Assembly (NCBI GenBank): GCA_021648185.1
Contig: JAKITH010000060.1
Coordinates: forward strand, 1 to 6,603
Source: Thiomicrorhabdus sp.
GTDB lineage: Bacteria > Pseudomonadota > Gammaproteobacteria > Thiomicrospirales > Thiomicrospiraceae
DNA: 6,603 nt
Direction of reading: 5' to 3'
Shown: piece by piece, positions 1 to 6,084 of the stretch
Position numbering within the stretch: the stretch's first letter is position 1
Layout of the letters: each line of letters opens with the position of its first letter
Translations under genes and position numbers: made by a program
The notes under the pieces: generated by a model
What the model saw: only the letters and a program-made list of their open reading frames with translations
Database searches by the model: none
Told to the model about the DNA's origin: nothing

Positions 1-122
1 AGCCAAAAAACCGCTCAACCCTCTGTGCTAAATGACTATTAAAACGTTCTAAAAAGTGTAAGGAGCCTCTAATAAAAAGGGGTTCCAATCAAATGCTAAA
101 CCAAGATTCATAGGAACATTGT

Positions 123-557
123 ATGAAATCACTCTATCTCATCCTAGCACTATTCATCCTGCCATTTTCAGCCTCTGCTAACCAACAACTGGCTGACTAT
201 TTTTTTGCGGCTGCAAAAATGGGCGAAACAGAGACGCTTACCGAATTTTTAAACCACGGATTCCCAATCGATTTGCGTAACCATCAAAGCTATACCGCTT
301 TAATGATGGCAACCTATCACGGCAATAAAAAAGCAGTTGAAATTTTACTTCAATACGGAGCCAATGCCTGCTTAAAAGATAAACGTGGTCATACCGCCAT
401 GATGGGCGCGATTGTAAAAGCAGAATGGAGCATTGCTAAACGCCTCTACAAAGAGGACTGTAAACAGGCTCATTCCACCGGAAAGACACTCGAGGAATTT
501 GCTAACGTCTTTGGTCAAACCGAAAAACTGAACGCATTAATACACGCTTCAAAATAA
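123..557 (+). CDS. Secreted ankyrin-repeat protein, periplasmic (AnkB-like)
   Basis: A 144-residue protein with a Sec signal peptide: a Lys near the start, a hydrophobic stretch (about residues 4-15) and an A-S-A cleavage motif, predicting a cut after Ala19. The mature part is three to four ankyrin repeats. The clearest runs from Tyr57 (YTALMMATYHGNKKAVEILLQ, then YGAN), followed by HTAMMGAI from residue 90. Degenerate repeats lie at about 24-55 and 122-143. Ankyrin repeats bind proteins and have no catalytic role. The size and export signal recall the periplasmic AnkB of Pseudomonas, which supports catalase, but no catalase is visible here. The mature protein has just two cysteines, Cys83 and Cys113, in roughly equivalent loops of adjacent repeats, so a disulfide is possible. 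The ATG at 123 has a good Shine-Dalgarno, TAGGA at 111-115, 7 bases upstream. It converges on the chemoreceptor gene. The ankyrin fold and export are confident; the biological role is unknown. Confidence 0.88.
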   Translation: MKSLYLILALFILPFSASANQQLADYFFAAAKMGETETLTEFLNHGFPIDLRNHQSYTALMMATYHGNKKAVEILLQYGANACLKDKRGHTAMMGAIVKAEWSIAKRLYKEDCKQAHSTGKTLEEFANVFGQTEKLNALIHASK

Positions 558-630
558 TACGTGGGGTTTCCCAGGTAACTCGACAACAAGCATTATCTGT
601 TTTTCTTACCCTTTCTATCGTGCAAAAAAC

Positions 631-3255
631 TTAACGAGGCAGTTGCTTTTGGCTTGTTTGAAACAAGTGCAACTCCAATTCACCTACGGCCTTATCAAGC
701 GCCGTTGTCGCTTTAAGATACCGTGTGATCCACTCATCCAATTGATCTAGCGATTCCAATGTTAAATTTTCGGTTTGTTTTCGTATTGCTAATGCTTCTA
801 ACACAGCATGATACTGTTGTTCCTGTAAAGTTTTAATATTCTGCCAAATAGGTAAATGAGCAAGACGAGGATCATGCTGTAATAGCTGGTTTAATGCTTT
901 AAACAGTTCACTTTTTTCAATGTGCGTCGCTTCCGTTTCATCGTACTCTATGTTTACTCCGTTCAAATACGACTGAGTTCGAGTTTTCCATAGGCGCATG
1001 TGCTCACGAACATCGGATAAGCATACGTCATATACCGCTGGAAAATCATTTTTTACTTCTGTTATAGCGTTATTAATTTTAAACTTTTGTACTTCATGGT
1101 TAAGTGTTTCTGCTTGTGAACTTAAAGACAGTGCTGTCGCCGAGGTCTCTTCAACCGAAGCCGTATTATTTTGAATATTATGATCCAACGCTTTCACCGC
1201 TTGCGTCATATCCGATACTTTTGACTGCTGATGTTGAATGGATAACACCACCTCATCTAAGGTACCGCCAATTTTAGCCACGCTCTCTTCTACCTGGCCA
1301 AATAGCGAATGAGTGGCTTTCACTTTATCAGCACCCTCATGCACCTTATTACCCGACTCTTGAATCAGTTTTTTAATGTCTTTTGCGGCTTCGGCCGACT
1401 TTCCAGCCAAGTTACGTACTTCACCCGCCACCACAGCAAACCCACGTCCATGCTCTCCCGCTCTTGCCGCCTCTACTGCGGCATTCAATGCCAATAAATT
1501 GGTTTGAAACGCAATACCATCAATCAATCCAATAATGGCTTCAATGCGCCCCGAGGTATTGGTAATACTTTCCATGGCTTGAATGGAGTCATTCATTGAA
1601 GATCGTGCTTGCTGATTTAACACAATGGCCTCTTTTGCAACCTCAGATACGGTTGTCAACTGACCTGTATTTTCCGCTTGCATATGGTTAATACCCTGCA
1701 TATCAGTATTAATCTCTTGCAGTGTGGCCGCTGCTTCTTGCATTCGATCTGACAAATAATTAGAGACCGTTTCAGACTCCTTCGCCGACCCTAAAGTGGC
1801 TTCTGAAACGCCTTTAATTTGAAGTATAATGCTACTTAAATTATCCAATGAGGTATTCGTCGCCCCCTTCATTGCCGCTAACGAGCCACTGAAATTTTTA
1901 TCAATGCGTTTTTGAAGGTCGCCACTGGCAAGTGCAACCATTACCTCTACCATTCCCTCTATCGCTTCATTTAAGCTTGCTAGTAAATCATTAATATTGT
2001 TAGCGGTATACAGGTAAAAACCATCCAGCCCGTCTGTCTCCAAATGCACACTGGTGTGTCCTTTGGCTGCACATTTCATGGCGTTATCTAGCGTAGTTTC
2101 TACTTGACGTTGCTGAGTTAAATCTTGCCACTCAATGACCGAGCCGATGCACTCACCCAAATCATTAATCACAGGGCGCTTAATAATTTCTAAAATAATT
2201 CCCGTTAATTCAACCTCATAATTACGCTTTTCTAACCTATCTTCGGTAAACATAGCGATTCCGGACTTTCCTGAATTAAAGACATCCAATGGCTTCTCTA
2301 TAAGAGCCTTAGGATCCCAACCTTCAAATTCATTTTCCAGCATCGTCTGATGTTTCTGCCATAAACGATTTAGCGCCTTATTCATAAAAATAATTTCATT
2401 GAGTTTATTCACTACCATCATCGGGGTGGATGCATTATTCAACGCTTTGGTTAATCGAGTATTGTGATTCAGCTGCACCCGGTTTTCTTCATAGGTTGCG
2501 CCCATTTGAATTTGCATAATACGTAATCCAGACGCTAAATCAGCGATCCAAGTAGAGCCATAGGTATTCACAGGTTGACTAAAATCCCCTTCGGCAATCG
2601 ACTTAGTCACCTCTACAAACTCTTTGGTTTTTCGCTTAATAAAGTGATTAATATACAGCGCATAGGTTAAGCCCAGCGACAGTACCGCAACCTTAATTTC
2701 CCATGAAATTTTTACAATTTCTAGGGTGGTTACAATCCCCATTAAGCTAATAAAAACCGTCAGAACCACCAGCATTAATACAGGGTTAATATGATTAAAT
2801 AGGCTCAATTTTTTAGATAACGTATTTACGTAGCCATTTTTTAACGATACCTTACCCGCATTAATCGCCTTATAAGCCGCTTCCGCCGCCTGTTTTTGCG
2901 CATCGGTAATACGACGTCGTACCGAAAGATAACCGACTACCTCTCCATTTTTTAATACGGGCGTGACATTGGCTTCCACCCAATAATGGTCGCCACTTTT
3001 ACAACGGTTCTTAACCAGTTGTGTCCAAGGCTTACCGGATTGAATCGTATCCCATAAATCTTTAAATGCAGCTTTTGGCACATCTGGGTGACGCAATAAA
3101 CTATGCGGTTGGCCAATCAACTCTTCACGCGAATAGCCACTCACGCGAACAAACGTATCGTTTACACTCACAATCGTGCCATGTAAATCGGTTTGCGACA
3201 CAATGGTTTCACCCTCAGGTACCTCTTGCTCTCTGCCTGTTAGCGTCCGATTCAT
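631..3255 (-). CDS. Aer-type methyl-accepting chemotaxis protein with two PAS domains and a CZB-like C-terminus
   Basis: An 874-residue chemoreceptor, probably sensing redox or energy state and signalling to CheW/CheA. Domains in order: an Aer-like PAS (about 15-120) with NDTF at 32, RHPD at 55, KAAF at 61, W68, and VKN ending at Asn83; an Aer-like linker (YKAINAGK, 128-135); two closely spaced membrane helices (about 159-181 and 187-206) with a very short external loop; a HAMP-like segment (207-255); a second PAS (about 265-380); a second HAMP-like segment with [11 protein letters not shown] (441-451); the receptor signalling hairpin with its tip at about 580-625 ([20 protein letters not shown]); and a 140-residue C-terminal helical domain resembling the zinc-binding CZB domain (HMRLW at 752, H816). 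Spacing around the tip matches E. coli Aer heptad for heptad, as recalled. No C-terminal NWETF-type tether is present. The ATG at 3255 has AAGGA (3263-3267, minus strand) 7 bases upstream. No other chemotaxis genes are visible. Family is certain; the ligand is inferred. Confidence 0.95.
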   Translation of the reverse strand: MNRTLTGREQEVPEGETIVSQTDLHGTIVSVNDTFVRVSGYSREELIGQPHSLLRHPDVPKAAFKDLWDTIQSGKPWTQLVKNRCKSGDHYWVEANVTPVLKNGEVVGYLSVRRRITDAQKQAAEAAYKAINAGKVSLKNGYVNTLSKKLSLFNHINPVLMLVVLTVFISLMGIVTTLEIVKISWEIKVAVLSLGLTYALYINHFIKRKTKEFVEVTKSIAEGDFSQPVNTYGSTWIADLASGLRIMQIQMGATYEENRVQLNHNTRLTKALNNASTPMMVVNKLNEIIFMNKALNRLWQKHQTMLENEFEGWDPKALIEKPLDVFNSGKSGIAMFTEDRLEKRNYEVELTGIILEIIKRPVINDLGECIGSVIEWQDLTQQRQVETTLDNAMKCAAKGHTSVHLETDGLDGFYLYTANNINDLLASLNEAIEGMVEVMVALASGDLQKRIDKNFSGSLAAMKGATNTSLDNLSSIILQIKGVSEATLGSAKESETVSNYLSDRMQEAAATLQEINTDMQGINHMQAENTGQLTTVSEVAKEAIVLNQQARSSMNDSIQAMESITNTSGRIEAIIGLIDGIAFQTNLLALNAAVEAARAGEHGRGFAVVAGEVRNLAGKSAEAAKDIKKLIQESGNKVHEGADKVKATHSLFGQVEESVAKIGGTLDEVVLSIQHQQSKVSDMTQAVKALDHNIQNNTASVEETSATALSLSSQAETLNHEVQKFKINNAITEVKNDFPAVYDVCLSDVREHMRLWKTRTQSYLNGVNIEYDETEATHIEKSELFKALNQLLQHDPRLAHLPIWQNIKTLQEQQYHAVLEALAIRKQTENLTLESLDQLDEWITRYLKATTALDKAVGELELHLFQTSQKQLPR

Positions 3256-3265
3256 TTCCTTGTCC

Positions 3266-3280
3266 TTTTTAGTCTAAAAA
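3266..3280. promoter_or_regulatory. 15-base perfect dyad in the chemoreceptor leader, possible operator
   Basis: TTTTTAG-T-CTAAAAA: two perfect 7-base arms around one central base. It lies between the predicted transcription start (about 3285) and the start codon of the receptor gene, and its left edge touches the Shine-Dalgarno (3263-3267). A protein bound here would sit just downstream of the start site, as a repressor would. As RNA it can form only about five A-U pairs, so a DNA site is likelier than a hairpin. Chance occurrence in AT-rich sequence cannot be excluded. Confidence 0.3.
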
Positions 3281-3291
3281 CGTCTCTCACG

Positions 3292-3297
3292 ATTATA
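3292..3297 (-). promoter_or_regulatory. Candidate -10 element for the chemoreceptor gene
   Basis: Read on the minus strand this is a perfect TATAAT. It predicts a transcription start near 3285 and a leader of about 30 bases before the ATG at 3255. No good TTGACA-like -35 lies 15-18 bases upstream (the sequence there is G-rich, GGGGTG or similar), so the promoter may be activator-dependent. The spacer contains a small inverted repeat AAAAC-ATTC-GTTTT at 3301-3314. I saw no sigma-28 (flagellar) consensus, although many receptor genes use one. Confidence 0.45.
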
Positions 3298-3396
3298 ACC
3301 AAAACATTCGTTTTCACCCCCCTAAAAAGCTTATCTAAAATCAACTTTATTACACGACACCTGCTTTAAAACAAGTAATTAACTCAAGATGAATAG

Positions 3397-3406
3397 GTGT
3401 TAACAC
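3397..3406. promoter_or_regulatory. 10-base palindrome GTGTTAACAC, possible operator
   Basis: A perfect palindrome, GTGTTAACAC, lying 62 bases upstream of the candidate apbE extended -10 and flanked by two copies of AAGTAAT. The placement suits an activator or repressor site for apbE, but I cannot match it to a known regulator. Confidence 0.25.
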
Positions 3407-3467
3407 GAGTAAGTAATGGGGTTATACGCAGCCATAAAAAATGTGAATTCAAGACGTCCATCAAACA

Positions 3468-3476
3468 TGAGATAAT
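3468..3476 (+). promoter_or_regulatory. Candidate extended -10 promoter for apbE
   Basis: TGAGATAAT fits the extended -10 pattern TGn followed by a 5/6 match to TATAAT. A weak -35 (TTCAAG, 3448-3453) lies 17 bases upstream. Transcription would begin near 3483, downstream of the TTG codon at 3480, so if this promoter is real the GTG at 3525 is the translation start. Confidence 0.4.
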
Positions 3477-3524
3477 ACATTGGTCACCTTATGCCCAAAT
3501 CCACACTTAAAAAATAGGCTTCAC

Positions 3525-4562
3525 GTGCTAAAAACATTCACTGATGTTACAAAAATAAACAAACTCCTTTTTTTCACGCTCTTAATCATCACTCTCACCA
3601 GTTGTACCCCATCACCACACACCACCCATAAAGCCACTATTGTTGTTTTTGGCACGCTTGTGAATATTTCAATTTTTGCCCCCCCCCATCAAACACAGCA
3701 AACTGAGCAAGCAATTCAAGCCGTTGAACGGCAGTTTCACCAATTTCACCAACAGTGGCATGCATGGGAGCAAGGTGGCATTGTCAGTAAAATCAATCAA
3801 GCCATTGCCCAACAACAGCCCATAGAAGTCGATAACTCGGTGAAACACTTTATTGTGACCTCTCAAAAACTCACCCAACAAAGCCAAGGACTGTTTGACC
3901 CAGGCATTGGCCAGCTGGTTGATTTATGGGGGTTTCACTCCGAAACATGGCAAGGGCCGCCCCCTAGCCAACAACAGATTCAAGCTTGGCTTAACCAACG
4001 ACCCAGCCTGCTCGATATTTCATTTACAGGCAACACACTCTCCAGCCGCAATCCCAATGTGCAATTAGATTTTGGGGGCAATGCCAAAGGATTGGCCATT
4101 GAGATGGCACTCGCCAGTTTGCAAAAATCGGACATTCAAAATGCCATCGTCAGTATTGGGGGTGATATGAAAGCCATCGGCTCTAAACATGGAGACCCTT
4201 GGAGAGTGGGCATTCAAAACCCACAACACCCCAATCAAGTGTTGGCCAGTATTGAGTTAAAAAGTGGGGAAAGCGTCATGACTTCGGGAGTGTATCAACG
4301 CTATTTTGAATGGCAAGGGCAGCGTTTTTCGCATATTTTAAATCCTAAAACGGGCTACCCTGCTCAGAGTTTTGCCTCCGTGACAGTCATCCACTCCAAT
4401 GCCATCACCGCGGATGCCGCTGCCACTGCCCTGTTAATTGCGGGAAAAACACAATGGAAAACCATTGCAAAATCGATGGGCATTCAATATGTCTTTGCCG
4501 TAGATGAAAACGGAAAAATATTTCAAACAGACGCCATGGCAAAACGAATCTCTCTGTTATAA
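3525..4562 (+). CDS. apbE: FAD:protein FMN transferase, lipoprotein (ApbE)
   Basis: ApbE moves FMN from FAD onto a threonine or serine of exported or membrane redox proteins such as Nqr/Rnf subunits, using Mg2+. From the GTG start the protein is 345 residues, normal for the family. Residues 1-27 form a lipoprotein signal (KINKLLFFTLLIITLTSC) with Cys27 as the lipidated residue, so it should be anchored facing the periplasm. Family motifs: FGT (42-44), DFGGNAKG (182-189), SIGGDMKAIG (210-219), MTSGVYQRY (252-260), HILNPKTGYP (270-279) and ITADAAATA (294-302), with Asp297 and Thr301 at the usual metal positions. An in-frame TTG at 3480 would give 360 residues. I prefer GTG at 3525 because it has TAGG (3515-3518) 6 bases upstream, gives a standard signal peptide, and lies downstream of the likely promoter. 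A run of nine C sits in the coding sequence at 3679-3687. It heads the cluster; yqgE follows after 8 bases. No substrate gene is visible. Confidence 0.93.
   Translation: MLKTFTDVTKINKLLFFTLLIITLTSCTPSPHTTHKATIVVFGTLVNISIFAPPHQTQQTEQAIQAVERQFHQFHQQWHAWEQGGIVSKINQAIAQQQPIEVDNSVKHFIVTSQKLTQQSQGLFDPGIGQLVDLWGFHSETWQGPPPSQQQIQAWLNQRPSLLDISFTGNTLSSRNPNVQLDFGGNAKGLAIEMALASLQKSDIQNAIVSIGGDMKAIGSKHGDPWRVGIQNPQHPNQVLASIELKSGESVMTSGVYQRYFEWQGQRFSHILNPKTGYPAQSFASVTVIHSNAITADAAATALLIAGKTQWKTIAKSMGIQYVFAVDENGKIFQTDAMAKRISLL
3679..3687 (+). repeat. Nine-C homopolymer tract within apbE
   Basis: An uninterrupted C9 run spanning the Ala-Pro-Pro-His codons early in the mature ApbE. Loss of one C would bring a TAG at 3823-3825 into frame; gain of one C would bring a TGA at 3704-3706 into frame. 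Either change would remove all catalytic motifs. Runs of this length are known slippage sites, but a single sequence cannot show variation. Confidence 0.9.
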
Positions 4563-4563
4563 T
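4555..4563 (+). promoter_or_regulatory. Perfect extended -10 element over the apbE stop codon
   Basis: TGTTATAAT is an exact match to TGn-TATAAT and overlaps the apbE TAA. Transcription would start about 7 bases downstream, at 4570-4571, which is the yqgE ATG itself. No -35 is evident (CATGGC at the expected position), but extended -10 promoters can work without one. It would give yqgE-ruvX-pyrR-pyrB a promoter independent of apbE. Confidence 0.45.
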
Positions 4564-4570
4564 TTATGAC

Positions 4571-5137
4571 ATGAAACAACTACCCTCATTAGAACACCAC
4601 TTTTTAATTGCCATGCCCTCGTTAAATGGCAGTTGGTTTGAGAAAACCCTTATCTATATTTTGGAAGACAATGAACTCGGCACCACCGGATTTGTGGTGA
4701 ACTTACCGCAAAACTTTCAAGTAGAAGATTTATTAAGTCACTTTGACTTCCCCCCCCCTGAAAACGTCTCTTTTTTAGAGCAACCCATCTTACAAGGCGG
4801 CCCTGTAGATGTAGAGCAAGGCTTTATTTTTCATAAGCCAGAAGGCCAATGGAAAAGCTCTGTCGCCTTACCCGATGGATTAACCATGACCTTTTCGGAT
4901 GATTTTGTGGAAGCGCTGAGTAAAAACCAAGCACCGGAACAATTTCTAATCTGCCTTGGTTTTTCTGGCTGGAATTCTGGGCAACTCGCCCAAGAGATAC
5001 AGAGCAACAGTTGGCTCACCATCCCTTATAATGAAAGCTTACTGTTTGATACCCCTATTGAACAAAAATGGCAGGTGGCTTTAGAAACACTGGGCATCTC
5101 TCCTGAATTTTTAACCCTAGAGGCGGGAAATGCCTAA
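4571..5137 (+). CDS. yqgE: YqgE/AlgH family protein (UPF0301, DUF179)
   Basis: A 188-residue soluble cytoplasmic protein of the usual family length. Visible family motifs are FLIAMPSLNGSWFEKTLIYI (11-30), GTTGFVVN (37-44), QGGPVDVEQGFIFH (75-88), LGFSGWNSGQLAQEI (129-143) and NSWLTIP (146-152). The family has no established biochemical activity; in Pseudomonas it is called AlgH and was linked to alginate control. It usually sits directly before ruvX/yqgF, as here. No Shine-Dalgarno precedes the ATG at 4571 (upstream is TTTATGAC), so it is read either by coupling to apbE, 8 bases away, or from a leaderless transcript. A C9 run lies in the coding sequence at 4750-4758 (Pro-Pro-Pro). The last 8 bases overlap ruvX. 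Identity is firm; function is unknown. Confidence 0.93.
   Translation: MKQLPSLEHHFLIAMPSLNGSWFEKTLIYILEDNELGTTGFVVNLPQNFQVEDLLSHFDFPPPENVSFLEQPILQGGPVDVEQGFIFHKPEGQWKSSVALPDGLTMTFSDDFVEALSKNQAPEQFLICLGFSGWNSGQLAQEIQSNSWLTIPYNESLLFDTPIEQKWQVALETLGISPEFLTLEAGNA
4750..4758 (+). repeat. Nine-C homopolymer tract within yqgE
   Basis: A C9 run covering the Phe60-Pro-Pro-Pro codons. Gain of one C places TGA in frame immediately after the run (4759-4761); loss of one C places TAG in frame at 4776-4778. Both would cut YqgE to about one third of its length. It is the second such run in adjacent genes of the cluster. Confidence 0.9.
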
Positions 5138-5564
5138 ACACACACAAACAGACGCTCTTGCAGGCGTGCTCATCGGATTTGACTTTGGTTTGCGTCGCAT
5201 TGGCGTTGCAATTGGGCAAACCATCACCCAAACCGCCAGCCCCGAAGCCATTGTAAACAGTAAAGATGGCAAGCCCGATTGGGATCACATTACGCGCTTA
5301 TTTGACGCTTGGAAACCCGTGGCCATTGTGGTGGGTTTGCCCATGCGTTTAGACGGCTCGGAACAAGCACTTACCCAACCCGCTCGTAAATTTGGGCAAC
5401 GGCTCAGTGGCCGCTATCATTGCCCTATTTTTTATATGGAGGAGCAACTTAGCTCCATTGCGGCCGAAAGTCGTCAATTGAAACAAACCCATATTGATGA
5501 TCATGCCGCACAAATTATTTTAGAGAACTGGTTGCAGGCTAACGCACTCAACCCTACCGTTTAG
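5130..5564 (+). CDS. ruvX: RuvX/YqgF RNase H-like nuclease (pre-16S rRNA processing, Holliday junction resolvase-like)
   Basis: A 144-residue cytoplasmic nuclease of the YqgF family. Members trim the 5' end of pre-16S rRNA and some cleave Holliday junctions. Motif 1 is IGFDFGLRRIGVAIGQ (15-30) with catalytic Asp18. The middle motif is IVVGLPMRLDGSEQ (66-79), then ARKFGQRL (85-92). Motif 2 is FYMEEQLSS (101-109), with Glu105 at the usual Glu of DERLST and Glu104 replacing the Asp. Motif 3 is IDDHAAQIILENWL (122-135), with Asp124 likely completing the acidic triad. The stretch between motifs 2 and 3 is several residues shorter than in E. coli YqgF as I recall it, and the N-terminus is slightly longer. 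The start at 5130 overlaps yqgE by 8 bases and is served by AGAGG at 5119-5123, 6 bases upstream, so translation is probably coupled. pyrR follows 7 bases after the stop. Confidence 0.95.
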   Translation: MPKHTQTDALAGVLIGFDFGLRRIGVAIGQTITQTASPEAIVNSKDGKPDWDHITRLFDAWKPVAIVVGLPMRLDGSEQALTQPARKFGQRLSGRYHCPIFYMEEQLSSIAAESRQLKQTHIDDHAAQIILENWLQANALNPTV

Positions 5565-5571
5565 GATATTT

Positions 5572-6084
5572 ATGACAGAACTCAACATTCAGGTCAACAC
5601 ACTCATTGAAGACATCTGCACCCAACTACAAAAAAAAGATATTCTAAAGCAATCCCCTAAAATGATAGGGATTCGTACCGGTGGTGAATGGGTTGCCCAA
5701 AAGTTGCATCAAACACTTGAACTATCCGACCCACTTGGCGTGATTGACATCTCTTTTTACCGCGATGATTTCTCTAAAATTGGCCTCAATCCCACCACCA
5801 AACCCTCTGACATTCCATGGGATGTGACAGATCAACACATTATTTTAGTAGACGATGTGCTGTTTACGGGGCGCACCATTCGTGCCGCTTTAAATGAGAT
5901 TTTTGACTACGGCCGTCCTGCCAGTGTCACGCTCGTTATTCTGTTGGATCGCCAAGGCTGTCGTGAACTGCCTTTTCAGGCGGATGTGGTGGGCATGTCA
6001 TTAACGTGCAATCAAACCATTAAAGTTACCGGACCTGACCCCTTAAGCGCCACTATTTTAGAACCCAAGGAGAAGAAGGCATGA
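5572..6084 (+). CDS. pyrR: PyrR pyrimidine regulatory protein / uracil phosphoribosyltransferase
   Basis: A 170-residue type I phosphoribosyltransferase of the PyrR family. It can make UMP from uracil and PRPP, and in many bacteria it controls pyr gene expression. Visible are the loop GIRTGG (33-38), [11 protein letters not shown] (59-69), DIPWDVTDQ (80-88), the PRPP-binding motif [13 protein letters not shown] (90-102, Asp94-Asp95) and DRQGCRELP (126-134). B. subtilis PyrR binds RNA through a TR pair in its first helix, TRG in the loop and the GHR of DRGHRELP. Here these positions read differently ([15 protein letters not shown]), and no attenuator is visible, so RNA-binding antitermination is unlikely. 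This matches Pseudomonas, where PyrR acts by a different route. The ATG at 5572 follows AGGA (5563-5566), which overlaps the ruvX stop. Its TGA overlaps the pyrB ATG by four bases (ATGA). Confidence 0.94.
   Translation: MTELNIQVNTLIEDICTQLQKKDILKQSPKMIGIRTGGEWVAQKLHQTLELSDPLGVIDISFYRDDFSKIGLNPTTKPSDIPWDVTDQHIILVDDVLFTGRTIRAALNEIFDYGRPASVTLVILLDRQGCRELPFQADVVGMSLTCNQTIKVTGPDPLSATILEPKEKKA

Larger units (their letters stand above)
3256..3479. other. Divergent intergenic region between chemoreceptor and apbE
   Basis: AT-rich, 224 bases, no convincing gene. It must hold the start signals for the leftward receptor gene and the rightward apbE cluster. It contains a perfect -10 hexamer facing left, an extended -10 facing right, a 15-base dyad, a 10-base palindrome, and a direct repeat AAGTAAT at 3373-3379 and 3411-3417. 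If apbE starts at 3525 rather than 3480, the leader extends a further 45 bases. Confidence 0.6.

Noticed and set aside
1..42. Open frame from base 1 to a TAA at 40-42, as a possible tail of an upstream gene.
   Set aside because: Only 13 codons, no recognisable motif, and the other two frames are equally short, so it cannot be told from noise.
82..117. GTTCC and GGAAC arms that could form a hairpin hiding the ankyrin gene Shine-Dalgarno.
   Set aside because: Only five pairs across a 26-base loop, too weak to claim an RNA switch.
558..630. Possible intrinsic terminator between the converging ankyrin and receptor genes (TGGG-TTT-CCCA near 562-572, T runs near 600 and, on the minus strand, at 624-629).
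   Set aside because: The four-pair stem is weak and is not followed by a T tract; the T runs have no adequate stem before them.
653..667. Perfect dyad CTTGTTT-G-AAACAAG.
   Set aside because: It lies inside the last codons of the receptor gene, has no adjacent T tract for a terminator, and can be explained by its codons.
3066..3272. Open frames opposite or inside known genes (for example 1309-1497 +, 3066-3272 +, 3669-3887 -, 5055-5288 -, 6110-6355 -, 6401-6592 +).
   Set aside because: Each is fully or almost fully covered by a well-supported gene in another frame, and none has a recognisable domain or ribosome site.
3285..3380. A sigma-28 (FliA) promoter for the chemoreceptor.
   Set aside because: TAAA and GATAA pieces occur on the minus strand but not at the required spacing of about 15 bases, and there is no GCCGATAA.
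3416..3475. A 19-codon reading frame (ATG at 3416, TAA at 3473-3475) just upstream of apbE, as a possible leader peptide.
   Set aside because: No good Shine-Dalgarno, no attenuator-like hairpins after it, and the likely apbE promoter lies inside its end, so it would not be on the apbE transcript.
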